Positions 1 through 6,170 of a DNA stretch of 10,898 nt are shown piece by piece. The DNA is from Desulfuromonadales bacterium. GTDB taxonomy: Bacteria > Desulfobacterota > Desulfuromonadia > Desulfuromonadales > BM103. The number at the start of each line of letters is the position of its first letter. Position 1 is the stretch's first letter. The stretch lies in NCBI GenBank assembly GCA_030630015.1, contig DAOVNV010000066.1:1-10898 (forward strand). The letters run 5' to 3'. Position numbers and translations under genes: made by a program. The notes beneath the pieces are model-generated. The model saw only the letters and a program-made list of their open reading frames with translations, did not search any database and was not told the origin of the DNA.

Positions 1-1105
1 AGCCGGACTCGCCCAGTTTTTCTCTGACATCACTCAGTTCGCTGCGAATCGATTGCGCGTATTCGCCATCCTCAATCAACTTCAAGGCCTCTCCGGCGAG
101 GTTTTCCGGGGTCGCGTCATCCTGGACAAACTCGCGGACAACCCGCCTGCCGGCCACGATGTTGGCCAGACCGATATGATCGACCCGCACCAGCTTACGG
201 CCGATGGCATAGGATAATGGCGCCAGCTTGTAAAAGATCACCATCGGCGTACCGGTCAGGGCGACCTGCAGCGTCACTGTGCCGGAAACGGTTACAATCG
301 CATCGCAGGCTTTCGCCGTTTCGTAGATACTCAGATCATCCGCAGCAACGAAAGTGATATTTGTCAGTTTCGAAAAACGGTCGGCAATCTCCGAAACAGG
401 CAAACCTGCCGCGATCGGTACCAGGAAATGAACACCCGGTCTCCTGGCACTAATCTGTTCTGCAGTCTGCACCAGAGTCTCGAGCATATACTTCAGTTCA
501 CTGCGCCGGCTACCGGGGAACAGACCAATCACCTTGGATCCCGACTCGATCTGAAGATGTTCAAGAATTTCCTGGCGCTCCCGCGTGTGTCCATACTCGT
601 CCAGCAAGGGGTGCCCGACATATTCAACCTGTATGTCCTGACCGCGATAAAAGTCCGGCTCAAAGGGGAAAATTGCCGCCAGGCAATCCACCAGCCTGGC
701 AATCTTTTTCACCCTGCCCCGCCGCCAGGCCCACACCTGCGGACTGACATAGTACAGAACCGGAACCCCGGCTCGCTGCGCCTGCTTTGCCAGGCGCAGG
801 TTGAATTCTGGAAAATCGATGAGGACCAGGGCGTCCGGGCGCTGATCACCATGCAAAACCCTTTTGAGTCGCTGGAAGGCCCTCCAGATAACCGGAAAAT
901 GCCCGAGAACCTCAACCAGCCCTATGACAGCCAGTTCCTCACCGGGGATCAGGACATCGCAGCCGGCCTCGGCCATACGCTGGCCACCGATACCGAAAAA
1001 GCTCAAATCGGCATCCAGTTCCCTGGCCGCTTCGATCAGTTTGGCACCGTGCAGATCACCGGACGCTTCGCCGGTGACAATCATAATCCTTCTCTTCCGC
1101 GACAC
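1..1105 (-). CDS. lpxB: Lipid-A-disaccharide synthase LpxB (3' end cut off by window edge)
   Basis: LpxB is a GT-B fold glycosyltransferase (GT19) that joins 2,3-diacylglucosamine 1-phosphate to UDP-2,3-diacylglucosamine, giving the beta-1,6 lipid A disaccharide at the inner face of the inner membrane. I translated 368 codons. Visible signatures are TGEASGDLHGA at residues 11-21, DFPEFNLRLAK, YVSPQVWAWR at 119-128, FPGSR at 196-200, SGTVTLQ at 274-280, and RVDHIGLANIVAGR near the end. The frame is still open at base 2 (ending REKLGESG), so only some 10-20 C-terminal residues should be missing. I chose the GTG start at 1105 because it gives the short basic lead (SRKRR) usual before the IMIVTGEASGD strand and lies 9 bp after the upstream stop, with AAGGATAAGGGG just before it. 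ATG at 1084 is the alternative. The family's usual Glu in the SGTxTLE motif is Gln280 here. It is the last gene seen of the operon. Confidence 0.95.
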   Translation of the reverse strand, partial: MSRKRRIMIVTGEASGDLHGAKLIEAARELDADLSFFGIGGQRMAEAGCDVLIPGEELAVIGLVEVLGHFPVIWRAFQRLKRVLHGDQRPDALVLIDFPEFNLRLAKQAQRAGVPVLYYVSPQVWAWRRGRVKKIARLVDCLAAIFPFEPDFYRGQDIQVEYVGHPLLDEYGHTRERQEILEHLQIESGSKVIGLFPGSRRSELKYMLETLVQTAEQISARRPGVHFLVPIAAGLPVSEIADRFSKLTNITFVAADDLSIYETAKACDAIVTVSGTVTLQVALTGTPMVIFYKLAPLSYAIGRKLVRVDHIGLANIVAGRRVVREFVQDDATPENLAGEALKLIEDGEYAQSIRSELSDVREKLGESG

Positions 1106-1114
1106 GCTTTCCCC

Positions 1115-2215
1115 TTATCCTTGAACCACCGGGGCAATGGTTTCGACGATCCGGTCCACCTGGGCGGCCGTCAGTTCCGGGTAGATCGGTAGAGACAAAC
1201 ACTGTTCCGCCACCCGTTCGCTCACAGGCAGAGAGGTCCCGCGGCATTGCTGCTGAAAGACTTCCTGTTGATGCAGAGGGATCGGATAGTAAATAGCAGA
1301 AGCGATCCCTTCAGCCGCTAGCGCCTTCTGGACCGCCTCGCGCTGGTCCATAAGCACCGTATACTGGTGATAGACGTGTGTGCCCTTGCCGTCCTCAAAC
1401 GGAACGGTGATGCCCAGCTCACTCAGTTTACTCGAATATCTATGCGCATTCTCACGACGTTGCTGATTGAACCTGTCAAGATGTTTGAGCTTAACGCGCA
1501 GGATAGCCGCCTGCAAGTCATCCAGACGACTGTTGTAACCAATGATCGAATGATGATAACGCTCCCGGCTGCCGTGATTGCGCAGCGTCCTGACCTGTGC
1601 AGCCAGATCATCACTGTTGGTGACAACCAGGCCGCCGTCGCCAAAACAACCCAGGTTCTTGCTCGGGAAGAAAGAGTAGCAGCCCAGGTCCCCCAAGGCG
1701 CCGGTCATCTTGTCTCCGTAGCGCGCGCCGCAGGACTGGGCGCAGTCCTCGACCAGCAACAAGTCGTTATCGAGACAGATCTTCTTGAGCGGCTCAAGAT
1801 CGGCAGGCTGGCCGAACAGATGGACCGGAAGAACCGCCCTGGTTGCGGGAGTGATCGCAGCGGCAACCTGTTCGACATCGATGTTGAACGTCGCCGGATC
1901 AATGTCGACGAAAACCGGAGTCGCCCCCACATAGGCAATCGCTTCAGCAGTCGCGATAAACGTAAAGGGAGTCGTGATCACTTCATCACCCGGTCCGAGA
2001 CCGGTTGCGCGCAGCGCCAGGTGGAGAGCATCCGTGCCCGACGCGACACCTATGGCATGCTTCACGCCGAGATATGCCGCAATCTCCTCCTCGAAAGAAG
2101 TCCCCTGGGGACCCATGATAAAATAGGCTGACTCCAGAACGTTACGCACAGCCTCGTCAATTTCCGCCTGCAGCTGCCGGTATTGAATTTTCAGGTCCAC
2201 CATCGGTATTTGCAT
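1115..2215 (-). CDS. gnnB: DegT/DnrJ/EryC1/StrS-family PLP sugar aminotransferase, GnnB-like
   Basis: This 366-residue protein is a full-length fold-type I PLP aminotransferase of the sugar-nucleotide class. GVASGTDALHLAL (56-68) is the phosphate-binding region, VEDCAQ (155-160) holds Asp157 that pairs with the pyridine nitrogen, and SFFPSKNLGCFGDGG (181-195) carries the Schiff-base Lys186. GYNSRLDDLQAA (227-238) is the usual dimer/active-site segment. Such enzymes transfer an amino group, normally from glutamate, to a keto-sugar nucleotide. The family alone does not fix the substrate (WbpE, ArnB, PseC and others are relatives). Position between an lpxA/Gfo-Idh pair and lpxB matches gnnB of Acidithiobacillus ferrooxidans, which aminates UDP-3-keto-GlcNAc to UDP-GlcNAc3N, so I infer that role. 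The start ATG has GAGG 11 bases upstream. A 137-bp gap separates it from gnnA; 9 bp separate its TAA from lpxB. Enzyme class is near certain, the GnnB assignment likely. Confidence 0.82.
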   Translation of the reverse strand: MQIPMVDLKIQYRQLQAEIDEAVRNVLESAYFIMGPQGTSFEEEIAAYLGVKHAIGVASGTDALHLALRATGLGPGDEVITTPFTFIATAEAIAYVGATPVFVDIDPATFNIDVEQVAAAITPATRAVLPVHLFGQPADLEPLKKICLDNDLLLVEDCAQSCGARYGDKMTGALGDLGCYSFFPSKNLGCFGDGGLVVTNSDDLAAQVRTLRNHGSRERYHHSIIGYNSRLDDLQAAILRVKLKHLDRFNQQRRENAHRYSSKLSELGITVPFEDGKGTHVYHQYTVLMDQREAVQKALAAEGIASAIYYPIPLHQQEVFQQQCRGTSLPVSERVAEQCLSLPIYPELTAAQVDRIVETIAPVVQG

Positions 2216-2285
2216 TGCTTTACAAGCCTCGTTTGCTTAGAGAGTTACCGTTAAAAACCGACCAGGTATTTCTACGCATATTCCC

Positions 2286-2325
2286 AAAAAGGACAGGCGA
2301 GTACGTCATCACGCCCCTCGCCTGT
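2286..2325 (-). terminator. Candidate intrinsic terminator or attenuator between gnnA and gnnB
   Basis: In the 137-bp gap there is a perfect 9-bp inverted repeat, ACAGGCGAG at 2293-2301 and CTCGCCTGT at 2317-2325, with a 15-nt loop. Read on the minus strand (the direction of the operon) the stem is followed by CC and then five T (2290-2286). This resembles a Rho-independent terminator, but the T run is short and interrupted, so partial read-through seems more likely than full stop. No convincing promoter for gnnB was seen downstream, which also argues for read-through. The rest of the gap (2216-2285 and 2326-2352) shows only the gnnB ribosome binding region. Confidence 0.45.
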
Positions 2326-2352
2326 GGTGAAAGTCATTGTCGAACACCCGCT

Positions 2353-3303
2353 TCAGATTGTTACTTCATGCCAGAGTTTATGAGAAATCTGCATCGCGAC
2401 TTCCAAGGCGCGCTTGCCATCCTCGCCGGTCACAACGGGTGTTTTGCCGAACCGTACAGCATCAATAAAAGCGTGGATTTCGTCGCGCAGCGGATCCCCC
2501 TGGTCAAAGCTCAGCTCTTCAAAGGCAATGTCCGGCAGACCTGGAATGACATTGACTCCGGGCGTCTTGCGATAAACGGCAATTTTACGATCCTGAAAAT
2601 CGATCGAAATATAGGCATCCTGCTGAAAAATCCGCATTTTGCGCATCGGGTCGCGGCTTACCCGGCTCGCGGTAACATTGGCAACACAACCGTTCGCGAA
2701 CTGCAGACGGGCATTGGCAATATCCACTTCTTCGGAAAGAACCGGCACACCCACCGAATTAATCGTCTTAAGTTCGTGGGGGACCATGCTGAGCAGGATA
2801 TCAATATCGTGGATCATCAAATCCAGAACGACATTGACATCTGTCCCACGCGGTTTGAAAGCAGACAATCGATGGGATTCAATGAACTGGGGGTTGTCAA
2901 GCACACCCTTGAGGGCCATGACTGCCGGGTTGAACCTTTCCAGATGCCCGACCTGAAAGACCAGATTTCTGCTGCGTGCCATTTCAATAAGCTGCTCAGC
3001 CTCGTCAACGGTTTGCGTGACAGGCTTTTCCAGCAGGATATGACAGCCGGCCTCAAGGCATTGGCGCGCAACCTTAAAATGAAACTGGGTCGGAACCACA
3101 ATCGACAGCAGATCGACCTTGTCCAGCACCTGATCCAGAGAAGTGAAGGCTGCAGTGCCGCATTCCGAGGCAACTTCCGCAGCGCGTTCAGCATCAGCAT
3201 CAACAACACCCGCCAGTTCGATCTCAGGGTGCTCATGATATTTCTGGGCATGAAACCTTCCCAGGTAACCGACCCCCACCACTGCTGCACGCAGAGCACA
3301 CAT
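2353..3303 (-). CDS. gnnA: Gfo/Idh/MocA-family NAD(P)-dependent sugar-nucleotide dehydrogenase, GnnA-like
   Basis: The 316-residue protein has the Gfo/Idh/MocA layout: an N-terminal Rossmann domain with GVGYLG at 10-15 and an acidic residue after the second strand (VVDAD, 33-37), the family motif EKPVT at 92-96 with the conserved Lys93, then GHLERFNPAV at 119-128 and the C-terminal alpha/beta domain with DLMIHDIDILL at 161-171, whose His165 sits at the usual catalytic position. The family oxidises or reduces sugar hydroxyls. Between lpxA and an aminotransferase next to lpxB, the best match is GnnA, which oxidises the 3''-OH of UDP-GlcNAc to the ketone that GnnB aminates; this is inference from context. 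WbpB-type or MviM-type dehydrogenases are alternatives. ATG at 3303 has AAAGGA about 8 bases upstream and lies 11 bp after the lpxA stop. A gnnA-like gene can also occur here without gnnB in related genomes, so the pair matters more than this gene alone. Confidence 0.82.
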   Translation of the reverse strand: MCALRAAVVGVGYLGRFHAQKYHEHPEIELAGVVDADAERAAEVASECGTAAFTSLDQVLDKVDLLSIVVPTQFHFKVARQCLEAGCHILLEKPVTQTVDEAEQLIEMARSRNLVFQVGHLERFNPAVMALKGVLDNPQFIESHRLSAFKPRGTDVNVVLDLMIHDIDILLSMVPHELKTINSVGVPVLSEEVDIANARLQFANGCVANVTASRVSRDPMRKMRIFQQDAYISIDFQDRKIAVYRKTPGVNVIPGLPDIAFEELSFDQGDPLRDEIHAFIDAVRFGKTPVVTGEDGKRALEVAMQISHKLWHEVTI

Positions 3304-3314
3304 AGCAAAATCCT

Positions 3315-4085
3315 TTAGCGGGCAATTCCGCGTTGGCTGTTTCTGATAAAGTCGATAAAGTGCTGCAATTCAGGCGTGATATCCAGATCGCTCTCGATCT
3401 GCTGAATCGCTTCTTCCATGCGAAGGCCGGCCCGGAACAACAACCGGTAGGCCTGCTTGATGCCGCGAATCGTTTCCTTTGAGAGGCCCCGGCGTTTCAA
3501 ACCGACAAGGTTGAGACCCATCATTTTCGCACGGTCACCCTGGGCAACAGTATAAGGCAGGATATCCTGGCTCACCATGGCTCCACCGCTGATCATCGTG
3601 TGGCTACCGATGCGGCAGAACTGATGCACGGCCACCAGGCCGCCAAGGATGGCAAAATTTTCAACTTCAACGTGCCCCGCAAGCGTCGCGCCGTTAGCCA
3701 GGATCACCTGCTCACCAACCAGGCAATCATGAGCAACATGCGAATAGGCCATAAACAGGTTGTCATCGCCAATCGTCGTGATGCCGCCACCACCCGGAGT
3801 ACCGCGGTTGAGGGTGACGAATTCCCGGATGCGATTCCGGTTGCCGATTTTCAGGAAGGTTTCCTCCCCTTGGTATTTGAGATCCTGGGGGGCGGCCCCG
3901 ATTGAAGCAAATTGGAAAATCTGATTATCTTCACCGATTTCCGTCCAGCGATCGATCACAACATGTGACCCGACGACCGTACCTGATGCAATCTTGACCT
4001 CTTCACCTACGATAGAGAAAGGCCCGATAGTGACATCTTCGGCAATCTCGGCGGACGGGTGGATTATGGCACTGGGATGAATCAT
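3315..4085 (-). CDS. lpxA: Acyl-ACP:UDP-GlcNAc(3N) O/N-acyltransferase LpxA
   Basis: LpxA catalyses the first lipid A step, moving a 3-hydroxyacyl chain from ACP to position 3 of the UDP-sugar in the cytoplasm. The 256 residues show the left-handed beta-helix hexapeptide repeats (about 1-185) and the helical C-terminal domain. Aligned by eye to E. coli LpxA (offset 6), the catalytic His125 is His119 in SHVAHDC; also kept are Gln67, Asp68 and Lys70 (QDLKY), His116, His138, His154-Gln155 and Arg198-Arg199 (GLKRRG). E. coli His99 is Asn93 and Glu200 is Val194. The chain-length ruler Gly173 of E. coli is Gly167, which fits a long (C14-like) chain. The neighbouring gnnA/gnnB suggest that the natural acceptor may be UDP-GlcNAc3N, giving an amide. 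ATG at 4085 follows AGAGGA, which overlaps the TAG stop of fabZ 9 bp upstream. Confidence 0.97.
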   Translation of the reverse strand: MIHPSAIIHPSAEIAEDVTIGPFSIVGEEVKIASGTVVGSHVVIDRWTEIGEDNQIFQFASIGAAPQDLKYQGEETFLKIGNRNRIREFVTLNRGTPGGGGITTIGDDNLFMAYSHVAHDCLVGEQVILANGATLAGHVEVENFAILGGLVAVHQFCRIGSHTMISGGAMVSQDILPYTVAQGDRAKMMGLNLVGLKRRGLSKETIRGIKQAYRLLFRAGLRMEEAIQQIESDLDITPELQHFIDFIRNSQRGIAR

Positions 4086-4094
4086 AACAATCCT

Positions 4095-4529
4095 CTACTT
4101 GGGAGCAAAAGTCGCTTTGAGTTCCGCTTCTGCGACCAGTTTATCTTCTACGAAGGCCTTGCCTGTGAACGAATAGATGCCGCGCCGCAACTTGAGGAGG
4201 TTCAGTTCCAAACGCAACACATCACCGGGGAGAACCGGCTTGCGGAAGCGGGCCTTGTTGATGCCGACAAAGTAGGGCACCTCATCCTTTTTGACATCCT
4301 TGCTCAGCTGAGCAAAAACGCCCCCTACTTGGGCCATGGCCTCGAGAATGAGGACTCCCGGCATAATCGGGTGCCCGGGGAAATGACCCTGAAAAAAAGG
4401 TTCATTAATGGTTACGTTTTTTACCCCAACAATGCTTTTCCCTTCCTCAAAGTCGGTAATTCTGTCTACCAACAGAAACGGATAGCGATGCGGTAGGTAT
4501 TCCATTAATTCGAGAGAGTTAAGTACCAT
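4095..4529 (-). CDS. fabZ: (3R)-hydroxyacyl-ACP dehydratase FabZ
   Basis: FabZ dehydrates 3-hydroxyacyl-ACP in fatty acid elongation and so competes with LpxA and LpxD for the same hydroxyacyl-ACP pool, which explains its place between them. The 144-residue protein is a single hot-dog domain of normal length. YLPHRYPFLLVDRI (11-24) is the N-terminal signature; GHFPGHPIMPGVLILEAMAQ (48-67) gives the central helix with catalytic His49 and Glu63. The start ATG lies only 2 bp after the lpxD TGA and has only a weak ribosome binding site, so translation is probably coupled to lpxD. Confidence 0.97.
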   Translation of the reverse strand: MVLNSLELMEYLPHRYPFLLVDRITDFEEGKSIVGVKNVTINEPFFQGHFPGHPIMPGVLILEAMAQVGGVFAQLSKDVKKDEVPYFVGINKARFRKPVLPGDVLRLELNLLKLRRGIYSFTGKAFVEDKLVAEAELKATFAPK

Positions 4530-4531
4530 AA

Positions 4532-5596
4532 TCAGTCTTCATGCTCCGTCAACATGGCCTCCAGTTCGGCCAGCTTCTGTTTTAGTTTCGATACATCCCG
4601 ACGCAGATTCGGCAAATGGATCATACTCACCGAAGCTTTGAGCCAGTCTCGATGAGGTATAGCAGGGGCACCAGCCAGTGAAGTACCGTCGGCAACATCA
4701 TTCGTCACCCCGCCACGCGCGGCGATCGTGACGTTGCTGCCGACCTTAAGATGTCCGGCAGCAGCAGATTGGCCACCAAACGTAGAGTGATCACCAATAC
4801 GGGTACTCCCCGCAATAGCCACTTGTGAGACCAGGATGCAGTTTTCCCCGATTTGCACATTGTGGGCAACCTGAACAAGATTGTCTATTTTAGTCCCGCG
4901 CCCGATGCGGGTATCACCCAGAGTTCCTCTGTCGATTGTTGAAGATGCACCGATCTCAACATCATCCTCGACAATGACCCTTCCGACCTGAGGTATCTTG
5001 AAATATGCCTCACCGTCTGGAGCAAAACCAAACCCGTCTGAACCAACCACTGCAGCGGGCTGAAGGATCACACGCTCACCCAAATGGCAATCTTCACGCA
5101 CAATGGCACCAGCGTGGAGGACACAGTCCTGACCAACATTGGCCCCGGGATAGATGACAACATTCGGATGAAGGATTGTCCCCTGAGCCACCCGGGCTCC
5201 GGCACCAACCACACAGCCAGAACAAATTGTCACATTGTCTGCAATCTCAGCATCAGGATGGACATCTGCCCCCGAAGAAATCCCCTCGGCTTTGAAAGCT
5301 GGAACTCTAAAAAAAGTCAGAAGCTTAGCAAATGCCAGATAAGGGTTACCAACCAGCAGAAGCGGCTTGTCGACATTTTCCGCCAGTTTCGGAGTCACAA
5401 CAATGGCTGCCGCTTCGGATTGAGGCAAAAGTGACCGCAGCTTGGGATTAGACAAAAAAGTGATTTCCCCCGATCCGGCAGAATCGAGGGAAGCCACACC
5501 GCAGATTATGATCGAGGAATCACCGCTGACGCGGCCACCCACCAGTTCTGCCAACTCACCGAGGGAGGCAGATCGCCCCCTGTTTTTTTCAGTCAT
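4532..5596 (-). CDS. lpxD: UDP-3-O-(3-hydroxyacyl)glucosamine N-acyltransferase LpxD
   Basis: LpxD adds the second 3-hydroxyacyl chain, to the 2-amino group of UDP-3-acyl-glucosamine, in the cytoplasm. The 354-residue protein has the three expected parts: an N-terminal uridine-binding domain (about 10-105, with GEITFLSNPKL and VGNPYLAFAKLL), a left-handed beta-helix of hexapeptide repeats (about 110-300), and a C-terminal helix likely to form a coiled coil (about 325-352). The catalytic His239 of E. coli corresponds to His245 in IDNLVQVAHNVQIG (237-249); SDGFGFAP (186-193) is also typical. ATG at 5596 lies 12 bp after the skp stop with a modest AGGG upstream. Nothing is missing or unusual in length. 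Confidence 0.97.
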   Translation of the reverse strand: MTEKNRGRSASLGELAELVGGRVSGDSSIIICGVASLDSAGSGEITFLSNPKLRSLLPQSEAAAIVVTPKLAENVDKPLLLVGNPYLAFAKLLTFFRVPAFKAEGISSGADVHPDAEIADNVTICSGCVVGAGARVAQGTILHPNVVIYPGANVGQDCVLHAGAIVREDCHLGERVILQPAAVVGSDGFGFAPDGEAYFKIPQVGRVIVEDDVEIGASSTIDRGTLGDTRIGRGTKIDNLVQVAHNVQIGENCILVSQVAIAGSTRIGDHSTFGGQSAAAGHLKVGSNVTIAARGGVTNDVADGTSLAGAPAIPHRDWLKASVSMIHLPNLRRDVSKLKQKLAELEAMLTEHED

Positions 5597-5608
5597 AAGA
5601 CCCTGATC

Positions 5609-6118
5609 TTATTTTTTGTCGAACGCCTTGATCAATTTGTCAGTCAGGTCAACAGAAGCATCGCCATACAGCATCGCACTTTCCGTTTTTTCCAGGATCA
5701 CCGTGTAACCTTCCTTCTTGCCGAGATCCTGAACAACCCTGAACAGTTCCTCAAGAATTTTACGGGTGAAGTCGGCATCCGCCTGCTGCAGCTCTTCCTG
5801 AATATCCTTGGTGAAGCGCTGGTAATCCTTAACCTTTTGCTGATACTCGCGCTCCTTGGCACTTTTGGCCTCGCCGGAAAGCAGCAGAGCCTGCTTTTCG
5901 AGGTCTTCCTTGAGTTTTTTCAGTTCGTCCTGCTTCGCCTTGACTTCTGCATCATATCCCTGGACCTTGACCTTGATCTTCTCCTTGGCAGCCTTGCCGG
6001 AATCAGACAGGTTCAGCGCTTTCTGCAAATCAACGAAACCGATTTTGACATCCTGCGCCAGCACAGGACTGGCAATCAGTCCCAGAACAATTAAAGTGAA
6101 TAATACCAACCGTTTCAT
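5609..6118 (-). CDS. skp: Periplasmic chaperone Skp/OmpH family
   Basis: Skp is a trimeric periplasmic holdase that carries unfolded outer-membrane proteins from the Sec translocon to the BAM complex. The 169-residue precursor starts with a signal peptide (MKR, a hydrophobic stretch, likely cleavage after VLA at residue 21). KIGFVDLQKALN follows, the usual first strand, then a long charged segment rich in Lys, Glu and Gln (about 45-125) that would form the coiled-coil tentacle. The C-terminal GYTVILEKTESAMLYGDASVDLTDKLI rebuilds the trimer body. A strong AAAGGAG lies 8-9 bases before the ATG, consistent with high expression. It follows bamA by 52 bp, a gap with no feature other than this site. 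Confidence 0.93.
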   Translation of the reverse strand: MKRLVLFTLIVLGLIASPVLAQDVKIGFVDLQKALNLSDSGKAAKEKIKVKVQGYDAEVKAKQDELKKLKEDLEKQALLLSGEAKSAKEREYQQKVKDYQRFTKDIQEELQQADADFTRKILEELFRVVQDLGKKEGYTVILEKTESAMLYGDASVDLTDKLIKAFDKK

Positions 6119-6170
6119 ACACTATCTCCTTTAGCGATTAATTGTTACACATTTTGAATTCAGCTATTTA

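Noticed and set aside
428..1192. Plus-strand open frame of 254 codons
   Set aside because: Antisense to lpxB; the encoded sequence has no family features, while the opposite strand gives all LpxB motifs.
1367..2131. Plus-strand open frame of 254 codons
   Set aside because: Antisense to the aminotransferase, which has a complete set of PLP motifs.
2215..3318. Plus-strand open frame of 367 codons
   Set aside because: It lies antisense over gnnA and the gap, has no recognisable domain, and the minus strand encodes a clear Gfo/Idh/MocA protein with intact motifs.
6119..6170. Separate promoter for skp
   Set aside because: The 52-bp gap shows a strong ribosome binding site but no convincing -35/-10 pair.
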